Source of the DNA: Uloborus plumipes
Lineage: Eukaryota > Arthropoda > Arachnida > Araneae > Uloboridae
NCBI GenBank assembly: GCA_038373865.1
Contig: JAXGGA010002255.1
Location: forward strand, 62,001 to 126,000
DNA: 64,000 nucleotides
Direction of reading: 5' to 3'
The position numbers were made by a program, and so were the translations under genes. Shown in pieces: positions 12,701-24,700 of this stretch. Position 1 is the first letter of the stretch; every line of letters starts with the position of its first letter. Under the pieces are notes generated by a model that ran no database searches, was not told the DNA's origin, and worked only from the letters and a program-made list of their open reading frames with translations.

Positions 12701-15700
12701 CAGTCTTATTGAACCAAATTCAGGGCGAGGACTCAGTCACCTTTCTCACCTTTAGTCACCTTTTGAAATGTTGGTCACTTTTTGTCACCTTTTGGAATTT
12801 TAGTCACCTTTTTAAACCTTTCTTGAAATGTGTTTTAGAAAAATCCATTTTTGATTCATAAAATTCTGAAAATAAATGGAATTTTGAAAAAAAAAAAAAG
12901 AAAGCAAAAATCTGTCATTCAACCATTAAAAAAAGTGTTTCAACTGTGGCTCATTCACAAAACAAAACCTTTCAGAAGAAACTTTAAAAGTTTCAAGAGG
13001 AAACAAAAAAACAGAAAATTGTTGCTAAGCAATCTTGCTAAGTGATAGCTCACTGTGACATATGAGTTGACGAACCATTGCTTTGCCTTCTACGACTGGT
13101 AGAAATTCAGAAATGAACCGCCAACATTGGAAATCGCTTTTTAATGAAATAAATGAATATTTTCTGTTGGAGATTTCTTTATATTTCGCTCTGCAGAAAA
13201 TTTTGCAATTTTTTTTTTTTTTGTGAATTTTAAAATTCTCTAATGTTTGAGTTTAATTTTTAAAACTATTATTGCGTGCCATGCGTAAGGTTTCAATTTT
13301 TCTGTATCCTGTAAATATTTTACATATTTTTTAAAACTTTTTTTGTGATAACATTAATTATTATGATTTTTTAATAACTTCATTTAAAATTACTTTTTGT
13401 AGCTCTCACAGCAAAAATAAATTACTAATGCATTGGAAAGAAATTTTTTATAAGTTTAACATGTAATTTTGCTGATGTATGTAAAGATTTGGTAAAATGA
13501 AAAAGAAAAAAAAAAACATTTTCACAGCACAGTGCTCACAAGACTTAAAATATGGTATAAAAGTTTTTCTCTCTTCAGTATTGGACATGTGCCGCTGTAT
13601 GCTTTCAGAACACCCCTCCCCCCCCCCTCCAAGCAAAAGACATTACACTTTTATTCATATGAAATAATATCTTCAGTTTTATACTTCAATGTTATTTTAT
13701 TTTTACCTTGTAAGTTATCATTTTGCTTCAATTAAAGTTTCTGTTTTTCAAATTTTATTTTCTCACTCATTCTGTATTGTCAATACTTTTTAGTGAACAT
13801 TTATGCTTTGTATTTACAAAGAAACAAGAAAAAGAATGCCGATAATTTTGCAATGATCTATTAAAAATAAGAAAAAAATATATATATGTTCATTAAATAC
13901 ATTGTCATTATCTTTACTTCATAATTTCAGGTGTTAATTTAATTGATTTTAAAGAAAATTTTTTGAACATAACATAGAGTTTACACTGAAAGTTTTTAAA
14001 AAATATGTCCTAAAACAGTTTATTTTGTTACTTCCAGCCCTATCATATTCATGTTCAGAATCTAAGTCTTTTAAAATAGTATGTAGAGGCTATTTTGGTG
14101 AAAGTCAGAAAAAAGGATAACCTTTTTCTTCAATTTGAATTCTTAACAAATTACTTTTGGTCAACTTTTAGTTACTTTTTTGTCACTTTTTAGTCACCTT
14201 TGTTTTAAAATTTGTCACCTTTCTCACCTTTTTCTAAGACCATCAGCAGTCCTCGCCCTGCAAATTTTCCCAAGTTATTTCGCTTCTGTCTTCATAACTC
14301 CTCCTACAACCATCGCAGCATGAAAATTTTGCAAACGGAGTGGTTTGAGGGAGGAGTTACAACCTCAAATTGAAGCAGAATGTTACCAATATTTTCTGGA
14401 ACACAGGCCCCAAGTTTGCAAATGTGGATGGACTTTCCAACGTCCCCCTCCCTCAAAAGGAGGATGCTAATAAGAACGATGTTGATATGAACAATCCTTT
14501 TTGCGAATGAAATCCAAAGCAATTTCGTGACTCATACGCCATTTTTTCACATTGCAAGCACCACGTGTTTGTAAATTTTTATTCCGATTTCTAGACAGTG
14601 TTAATCAAATACAAAATATTTTCGCCAGTTCTTTCCTATTTGTCAGAAGATAGTCATTGTACTAGAATTGAAAATATTGAGCGATTTATCGTGACCACAT
14701 GTCACACGGAAGTGTCGCCATTTTTTGGTAAAATCAGAGATCGCTATGCCGAAGTAACTTTTTCTCCCTCGGAGTTTCCCTTTTTTTAAATCTTTTTCCT
14801 GGTTTACTTAAGTATGCTCTTCTCTCTTTCAGAACTCTGAACTTCTTTTAGCTGAAATTGCAAGAAGATATTGCTACAAACTTTTAAAAATCAAAATATT
14901 GAAAAATTGGCAAAATCTTTTTTTCTTTTTTTTTTTTTTAATTTTATTTCTCAAGTTTTAGTAATATTTTATCCATAGCTGTCTAGTCCCCCACCCCCTA
15001 GAATTTCTCCAATTTATATGTACTCCGAAAATCCGATTTTTTTTCGGAAAAATCGAATTGTTTCTAAAATAATTCCTCTATTTTTTTAATGGAAAAATCG
15101 GCCTATAATTTAGTAATTGCCGTACCTGCCTTATTTAACACTTTCTGTTAGCTAATTTTTAATTATCAATAACTCATTTACATAGTTTTTTCAAGACGTG
15201 CCAATATCGTGCATGTACTTCGCCGAAAATTGCACGCAGTTTCTGAGTTTGCAATCCTTTTGCATCTTGTAAATATTTCGATCATTTTGAAAGTTGAGAG
15301 CGATTTTGACTTATTCTATCTTAAATCTACTTAATTTAAGTTTTATTTTAAGTTTTTTCTTTTTCTTTTTTGAAGAGGGTGGTTTTTGCATAAGCCTCCA
15401 TTTTAAAGGCCCATAAATTCAAGCAACAGCATGGTTAGGCTATTTTCAGATTTGCTTAAATATGTTTTTCTTGCGCTTTCAAAAAAATTTTTTAGTTGAA
15501 ATTACAAGAAATTTTTTACAAACTCTTAAAATATTAGTGAGATTTGGCAAAAATACCTCGCTTTTTTTTTTTTTTAAATTCTCAAGTTTCAGTGATCATT
15601 TTTACAGCGCTGCCAAGTGCCTCCCTCCCCGCCCCCCACAGTTTCTCTAAATTTTTGTACGTACTCTTTTCCCAGAAAAATCCTCTCTTGAAGATCAGTG

Positions 15701-18700
15701 TAAAATGTGGTGAATTACAGTAACTGACTTATTTAAGATTTTCCCTCAACTGAATTTTAAGTAATAGCTCATTTAGTAAAAATCTTTTTACCAATGCAGT
15801 GTGCATGCTTTGCCAAAAACTGGATGCAGTGTATCGGATTCCGATCCTTCTGCATCTTGCAAATATTTCATTTATTTTGAAATTTGAGAACTATTTTAAC
15901 TTGTGTTTATTACTATTTTAACTTAAATCTTCTTATTTAAAGTTATATTGTAGCAGTTTATTTTTATTGTTTTTGCAACTTGACTTTAGCTCTTTAATTT
16001 ATTTAACTGTGATAACTAATATGTAAAAGGTTTTTAATTATGAACACACCGATTCATCGGCCACTTAGCTGATTAAAAATAATCTGCTAATTTTCACCTA
16101 TTAATAGGTAGAAAAATTTATTTTTCAATTAAAATAACTCTTAAGTTTGCCTCTACCAAAAGAGCTGCTGAATAAAATTATAAATAATATTTTTGAACTC
16201 AAGATGGTATGCAATAATGAGTAATACTAAATTAATTTTTAAAGCAGTTAATTCCAACATTTCAAAAATTACTTTTTAAGTTAGTGCATGGGTGTTTAAA
16301 TAGGGGTTATAAGATCGTTAGTTACATAAGGTGATTGTGCCCTCACCCCCTCCTCATCCAAATATTTGTGTTTGTAATTATTCAATTATTAAAAATAAAT
16401 AATCGCTCACTGGAATGAACATTTCATTAACTAATTTTGAAAAGTCAGTTGTTCAGAAGATAGAGCTAATGAAGAAACTATCATTAAAAATCATTGTTAC
16501 AGTTTATTCGCAAATTAGTTTCATGGATTAAACCTAAGGCAGGCACGTCATTTTGGAGGGTCGGGCCGGCTTCGAGAAATCAATGTATTTACATATAAGT
16601 GGGCGTGTTTTTTTATGTTTTCCAAAGAAATTGCATTGCTTTTGGACCCTTAACCCCCCCCCCCTGGAAAAACTTGAAATGACGGCCCTGACCTAAGGCA
16701 ACTAATTTGCTTTTTGGTGCTTTCCTGGGTTTAACTATGAATGGTCCTCCCAAGTCCTCTTTTTAATATTGAATGGTGCTCTTTAGTCCCCTTTTTTACT
16801 GAAAACGGTCCTCTTTTACCCTTTTCATTAGCTAAAATGTGTTGGGAGCCCTGAGGTCACAGTGACTCCCCCTGACTTTCTATTGAGGTGTCCCTATTTG
16901 ACTTGTAGCTCATGTCATGACCCCCCTTTTTATCTCAAGTGAGAGAGCAATTCAACCTTCTGATTAACCCATTTCCGGCCGAGCATTGAAATTTTATAAA
17001 ATGTTATGTTATTATGTTATGAAATTATATATGAATGTTCTATCAGTACGTATTTCTTTCAGTAGAGCTGTGATTTGAACTGCATTCCCCCCAATTGGAC
17101 TATTCTTTCATTCTGATTTCAACAGGGTAATTGCTGGCCCGTCATTTAGGGAAGGCAGGGGGGGGGGGGTCAATTTCCCCCTACTGGCTTTGGGAAATCA
17201 ATGTATTGGCATATAAGTAGGTGTGGTTTTTGCCACTTTTTGGAAAATTTTAGATTTTGTATGCACCTTTTGCCCCCCCCCCCCCCTGGAAAATTTCGAA
17301 ATGACGTCCCTGGGTAATTGCTATATACAATCTAAAGACTATAAGTGCCATTTTTGTGTTTGTAGAAATTCTATGCAGCTTACATGAGTTCACTATAATG
17401 CTGCCAATAATGTTTGTAAATAGTGATCACCACCATTTTCTACCTTTCATTTTTATACGTTAATTAGCTATGGCATTTTCATGAAGGTCAACTCCTCCCG
17501 TATACTTATGTTAATCCGAAATAATGTTTGGTTGTGAAATGATAACATCCTTTCTTTCTTTGCGACTATATCGTTTAGCATTTACAAGTGGCAAAATTGT
17601 ACCATTACTAGTGAAAATTTTTATTACAGCATTGTCGTTCCATTTGATAGAGCATGTTTCTGCATCCTTGTTAAATGCAAAATCATAGGAACCACGAGGT
17701 TTTTCTTTATATCTTTGGATTCTTCCAGTACACAACTAGCAATGCGATTTTCACGAACTGTTCCTGATGCAAAAAATAGTTTTTCTTTCAAAATTTCAAA
17801 TAAACCATAGGAAAAAAAGTTAGCAAAATATATTTTGTAGGCTTTTGTACAACACTCAGTAATATCAGAACGACCTTTGTTCATAATGGTAGTTTTTGTT
17901 TGCTGATTTCATCCCATCCATATGGAATAAAAAGATAAAGGTATCCATCTGATGACTACAAACACCAAAGTTCGAATCCAAATCTTACTGTCTTTCCTTT
18001 TGTAAAAAAATCCAAATCTTACTGTCTTTCCTTTTGTAAAAATTTTTGTGATTATCTGTTAGTTAATTTCAAATAAAACAATCATAATTTGCAATAAAAC
18101 TCAGATTTCTTGCATAAAAACCGAATTTTCAACTTTTGTATTTTTTTTCATGCATTCCGCCAATGATGCGTTAATGCAATATTAAATTTGAGTAAAGATT
18201 TTTAAGACTTTTTACTACACTTGTTTAATTTTTATTTGATTAACAAAACTTGCATCTTTAAGCCATTGTAAACACATATGATTAATTTCAAGTGGATAAA
18301 TTACATTTTTAAAATGTCGAACTTGACAATAATCGCTTCAAGTTGAAAAACTTGCACATTCTGAAAATTTCTGTACTCAAAATGTTTGACCCAATTGAAT
18401 TGCTAATAATTTATAGATTTCAAAACCCTTAAAAATAATATAAAAATAAAAGTAATGAAAAATATATGTCACAGTGTTCATTAAAAATTGTTTAATCAAA
18501 TGTTGCGTGTACGCAACTTTGGCCGAAAATGGGTTAAGAAACAGCAGAAAGTGGGGCTTATTTTTGTTAAAAGCTATGAGGGCAACTCTTTACACACAAG
18601 CCATAGAAGCGGGCATTTATCTTGGGTTACATGGCAACAAGAGTGAGACTAATATTGCTATAACATGACTTAAAGCATTTTTAACCTTACACAATACAAA

Positions 18701-21700
18701 TATTCAACTGCTACATAGATGTGGAATTTTACTTCTTGCATAATTTCATCTTTATTACTTTATTTTATAAATTGCATGGCATTTTATACCACGCAGTTAG
18801 CCTTATTAATACAAATACAGGGACCAGCAGCTAGCTCTGGGCTCAACTGTGTTGGTTCTAGTCAAATTATGGACCCCAATGACGATCAATGGTCCTTTTA
18901 AAGCTATCTACTCCCTTGATCCTTACCGCCTCTTCTGTTAAACTGTTCCTAGTTTCAACTACCCTGCTGAAATAGTAATTTTTCCTAATTTCTAGGTTAG
19001 CCTAAGATTTAAACAGCTTAAAACAATGATCCCTTGTCCTGCTTTCCGTGTAAAAATCTAACCCCAAAACATCTTTCATTTTGATAAATTTAAACAACTG
19101 AATCATTTCTCCTCTGATTCTCCTTTGCTCAAGACTATACATATTAAGCGTTCTAAGTCTGGAATCATAGTCTAAATTAGAAAATCGATTTACTAACCAT
19201 GTACCCCTTCCAATAAATTAATCTCTTTCTTAAGATAGGGAGACCAAAACTGAACAGCATACTCCAAATAAGGTCTTACCAAACTTCTATTTAAAGGTAG
19301 AAGAACCTTCTTAGATTTGTTTGAAATAGATCTATTAATAAACCTAATCATCATATTGGCTTTGTTGATGTAATTAAATTTAGCGACTTTAATTAATGTA
19401 ATTAAATTTATTGACTGAAGATATACTTGTATGCTTAATGTTCTTATATGATCTGTGTTCAAACCTTTTCTACTTTGTTTCATACATTCATGTATATTGA
19501 ATTCAAATTTTGTGCTAATTTTAGCAATTACTGAGCAGTCAACATCTAGTGCTTCAACAAATAGTGATACAGATTCCGAAACATTTGCTAGTAATTGGTA
19601 AGTGATTTTCAGTAGTGGGTGTTTTTATTTTAGGAAGTTCTTAATGTTTTGTTTACAACTGCTCAATTTCTTATAGGTTGAAATCTACATATGAAGTTTC
19701 TGCTGGGAGTACTATATCGCGAAATGATATCTATGCAGATTATGTCAGTTTCTGTGCAAAGTCTGGTAGAAAAGGTGTAGTGAATGCAAATATTTTTGCA
19801 AGCTGCGTCAAGTAAGTTCATTCTTAAAAAATATTCTGAAGATCTGTATGGTTTTATGACTCATAATGCTGATATGATATAATTCTCAAGATATTTGGAA
19901 GTTTAATTTGAACTTAGGATTATGACATGTGTGGTAAACTTTCTGAAGCTCAATAAAAACTTTTTTTTAAAACATTAAGTAAATTTTACACTTCTGAGGG
20001 TATATCCATTCTTTCTAGTTTTCCCTGATCTATTATATTTTTCAGATTTTCCAGATGCTTCAGCTTTGTTTTCTTTGCTAAACAGTTGGAGGAAATGGTT
20101 TTAAGTCTACTTAAACAACTCTAACATGAAACTTTTTCCTTTAATTTTTCTTTTAAGCTCTGTTCTGACGGTTCAAGACCCGAGAAATGAATTAATAAAT
20201 TTTTTTGGAATAAACTTTTTATGCTTTTTTTTCTGTTACTAAGCCTGGTATAAATGCTTTTTTTTTAATTTTAAAATTTATTGTTTTCACTTTTAAAAGA
20301 TATTTTTTTCTGTATTATTATTTCACAGGTGTAAGCTGCTGGGTTGTGGGAGGTTTTTTACGCAACCAAAAAAAACGGCTCCAGACAAAATATTGTTTTG
20401 TTCTGTTTTTTGCTAAATAAATTTTTTTATGAAAGATATTGACTTCAAAACAACACATAAACATATCTGCCAACTTGTACGTTTTGGCCGTACAATGTAC
20501 GTTTTTTTGCCCTTTTGTACGATCGTACGGTAAAGGTGTAAAATCGTACGTTTTTCAGATTTTTCATCAATTCCAATGTTTTTTTTTCACATATAACTAA
20601 ATTTCAAGGACTAAGCTTCTTTAGAATACATCTTTACATGTATTAATCCTCGAGGCAAAGCCTAAACTTCGTCATATTTCAGCACTGAACGCGTACTTCG
20701 CGGAAAACTGGTCCGCGTGGTTCAGACTGCAATCCTTTTGCATCCTGCAAATATTTTAACATTTGCGAAATTTTTAGGTTACATTAACATATGCTACCTT
20801 AGGTTATCGCATTTAATTATTTATTTTTATAATTTATAAATTTTTTCCTCCACATTTTACCTGTTTACATTCTACTCGCAATTCTCGTAAAATCGCTTTT
20901 GCTTGACATTTCAATCCTTTAACATGTGGTCAGTGCTTTAATATTTTTGATGGTTAGAAGTTATTTTAACATGACTACTACCGAAGACTACTTTATTTTA
21001 TTTCATTTTTTTTTCATGTTTTTTTTTTCTTACCAGCATGCTTATGTTTAACACATACGTCACTGAAAATTGCAACTGAAATGAATTTATTCAATTGAAA
21101 AAAAATATTAAGATTATATTAAGAACAAATTTTAAGATCAAATTAAAAAAATAATTAAAGGTTTTGTCTGATTTTCATTAAAAGACTAATAAGAAATAGG
21201 TTTTTGTCTCAGTACGATTTCATAGTAAAAATTGTAAGATTTCCTAAGTAGACACGTTGGCAGGTATGCATAAATGTATTGATCCTCCTTATTGAAAGAC
21301 TATTTTTATATCAAATTATCACATATGCCCAGTTGTATATACTAAAGGTTATGTGAAATATTGATGAGTTTAGTTCAAAACTTAGCAATCATAAAAAAAA
21401 GTACAGTGAAACTTCTCTAATGCGACCACCCTCCCGTTCCGCGAAATAGTGGTCGTTAAGAGAAGTCGTCGCTCAAAGAAGTCAACTTAAAAATACCAAA
21501 AGAATTTTTCCAAAAATAGAACATTAAATTTTCTACTGTAACAAAAATAAACAGGAAAAATACTTGCTTTTATTATTTATTGAATTACTGTACAATACAA
21601 GCACTAACACTTATGTTTTTTTAAACTTTCTTGAAATATGAAAAAATTTCAGATTGTTTTATATTTTTTACTTTTAGTGACACAACTTCTCGTTCTGATC

Positions 21701-24700
21701 TATTTTTCAACTCTGAAAAAAAGAGCGCTAATTTGGACATATTTCATGCTTTCTGAATTCTCCATAATAAAATCTATTTGTTTTAAAGTCTGCTGGGCTG
21801 TCATCGTAGGTTCGACAGGTGGAAGGATGTCATTTGATGGACTTTCGTCTTCAGACACTGAATTAGTTCCTAAATAAAAACGTCATTTTAAGTTCCCCAA
21901 TCTTAAATCTCTTAACTTAAATAGTAAATTTTTGTAATAAATATCACTTACCTTGAGCAATGGCGTTTTCTATTAGGCGTTCTTCCCAATTGTCGTTGAG
22001 CATTCTACGTTATGTTCACACTCTAAGGCCTTCTCATCGTATTCGATCCCTGCAATCTTTGAAAGCTCCTGTATTTCGTGAACAGCTTTTGTCTCGTTCA
22101 GTTCAGAAAAAATCTGATCTTCTATTGCAGAATTCGTCATGCCACAACTTGCAAAGCATTTTGTTAAGATACTCGAGTCCAATCCTCTCCAAGCAGACAC
22201 AGACCATTCAATGGCGTCAGCTACAGTGATCTTTTTAGCCAATTCTGAAGCATTTGCACAGTCATCCATTCGTGCTATGATTGATTTCAGGACGTATTTT
22301 CGGTATTCCAGTTTAAAACATTTGATTATTCCCTGGTCCAGAGGTTGAAGCTTGGAGGTTGTGTTAGGGGGCAAAAACTGTAATTTTAACATTTTTTAAA
22401 TTTTGCTGCGTAAGGCAGGCTGCATTGTCCAAGATCAAAAGAACCTTTCTCCTTTCTTTGGCTATTTTTCGATCAAAATCCGCCAGCCACTCTTCAAAAA
22501 TCGCAGCCGTCATCCAGGCCTTTCTATTCGACTTCCAATGAACTCCTAGTTTGCTGCTATCCTTTCCCTTAAAACACCTGTGTTGTTTTGATTTCCAAAT
22601 CATCAGGGGCTTTAATTTCTCCCCCGATGCACTAACACAGAATGCTATGGTGATCTTCTCCTTTGCCTGCTTTCCTCCTTTGGAGTCAGCCGACTTCAGC
22701 ATCATGCTGTTATTTGGGAGGGCGCAAAAAAAAAAAAAGTCCATATTTGTCCATATTAAAAATGTCTTTGTCTTCGTATCCGGCTAAAAGTAATGGCAGC
22801 CTCGTTTTCCAGTCTTCGCACTAACTTTCTTCCACATCTGCCGCTTCTCCACATAATGCACGTAACACGACATTGTTTCGAATACGAAACTTGTCGAGCC
22901 AACCATTGCTGGCATCAAAGTCCTTTATTCCTAAAGCGTCAGCAATCTCCATTGATTTTTCTTTCATTAAAGTTCCACTAATTGGAATATTTTTTGCCCT
23001 AGCTGCTTTAAACCAATCCAGTAGAACAGCATTGACTTCTGAAAATTTTTCCATTCTACTTCTCTTTACACCTCGAAATTTGAACGTTTCCCATTCTTTC
23101 CGAATTTCAATTTTGTTTTTCAAAATTTTATTAATTTGGGTTTTCCCACAACCGAAAATATCCGCCAACTTCCTTTCAGAATTTCCTTTTTCATAATACT
23201 CTATGACATCTATCCGTTGCTCCAACGTTAAAGTAACACGCTTGTTAGACATGTTTTAACACTGGTTACAGAAGTGCACTGGCATTTCTCTTGCATGCTC
23301 CTTAAATTTGAAACAAACGTGCTTATCTTACTTAGAATAGAGGACCCTAGGGATTATCAGCAGTGTGACTTTTCATGTATCACCCCTTCCTTGCACCTGA
23401 CCTATTGCTCATCAGTAAACAATGCATCAAGGTCGACTGACCAGTTTGGAATGTGGATTTTTCTTCTTCTTTTCTTTTTTGTGGTGAAAAGAATTCAGGA
23501 AAATTTTTGGACAAATTGTCAGACAGTGGTCGTTCATGGAGGTTTGGTTTGGGTTGACTGGTCGCTTCCAGAAGACTTTTTACATTAAGTAGATAGGCGG
23601 AAAAATCGGTGCTTTAGGAAAGTGGTCGTTAACAGAGGTGGTCGCTAAATAGAGGTGGTCGCTTATAGAAGTTTCACTGTACATTTGTTTCAAAATATAA
23701 AAATTTGTAAAATGTATGTGCATCAAACAAGATGTATCATAATGAAATAATGGCATTATTAAAGAGTGTATTATTACATTTAATGTAATAATACAAGCGT
23801 TTACTATTTTATAAAATGTATTATGTATCAGTTTGCTTCATTAAAAAGTAGGAAAAAATAGTAATAGGAAAAAAAATCTTGGAAGTGGCTAGAAGAAAGT
23901 GCTCCCCTGAAAAGCTTGGACACAAACCAGAGATTTAAAAGTTGCCAGCGTAATTCAGCTGAATTTTTTTTAATATTATTTTTAACTAAATTGCAATTGT
24001 GAGATTCATAGACGGAGCACATTTAGATTATTTTATTGATGCTTTGCGTTTTTTTTTAAATGAAGGATATTGTTTACAATGTTTCAGGGTTCAAACTGCA
24101 ACATGTTTTGCGGAGTTGTTTCGCAAATTTAGCGAAACTACAAATGAGTTATTTTGCTCCCCTTTTCTTAGCTGAAGGTTTTCAAGCAATACCCCCTTAC
24201 GTCCCTTCAGTTACCGAGAAATTATGCACAGATTTAAGCACCTTTTTTGTTTTCACTTATCTCTGTTTCCATCTGAAATGTGTTTTTCTACTTAAAATTC
24301 AGCAGATTAGTGCAAAGTTTTTGCAGTTGAGAAATAGTCTGCAGACTTCCTCAAGAAGTTGTGATAGGCGTTGCAGCATCACGCTGTTTCTGCTACCAGG
24401 TCTAGGACAACTATCCTTTATTCTTTACTAGCTGACCCGGCGAACTCTGTTCCGCCTTAAAGGCAATAAATAAGAAAATTTTTGAATTTATTAAGTTTTT
24501 ATTATTTGAAAATACAAAAAATTAAGTACATACATTAATCATTCATTATTGTTTCTGTATTTTAGTACATAGGTTGCTCTTCACTAAAGTACCTTGTGAT
24601 GCACAACATTTTTTGTTTTATTATCAGGAGCAAAAAGAAACAACGCAGATGGTCTTCCGACCCGTAAACATGCCACATATAATTGACCATGGGAAAAACA

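Larger units (their letters stand above)
12545..16852. mobile_element. hAT-like composite element, 4.3 kb, with nested insertions
   Basis: Flanked by an exact 8-base duplication GAGGTCAC (12537-12544 and 16853-16860), with inverted ends agggctcccaa. Subterminal repeats are variants of ggtccgtttt on the left (12560-12645) and of ggtcctctttt on the right (16740-16830). No transposase frame was found, so it is non-autonomous. It contains a nested element at 12721-14260, a nested MITE at 16540-16690, and a tandemly duplicated interior at about 14838-16000. The first base of the end (C/G) is ambiguous because the duplication ends in C. Confidence 0.8.
16968..18533. mobile_element. piggyBac transposon, decayed, 1.57 kb, with nested MITE
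   Basis: TTAA on both sides (16964-16967, 18534-18537) and inverted ends cccatttccggcc / reversed cccattttcggcc. The minus strand keeps part of a piggyBac transposase. A hAT MITE (17134-17312) interrupts it. A full piggyBac would be about 2-3 kb, so an internal part of the coding region is missing. The right end carries the small palindrome gcgtgtacgc next to the terminal repeat. Confidence 0.88.

Noticed and set aside
22551..23196. Plus-strand open frames across the Tigger element
   Set aside because: They are shadows of the minus-strand transposase remnants.
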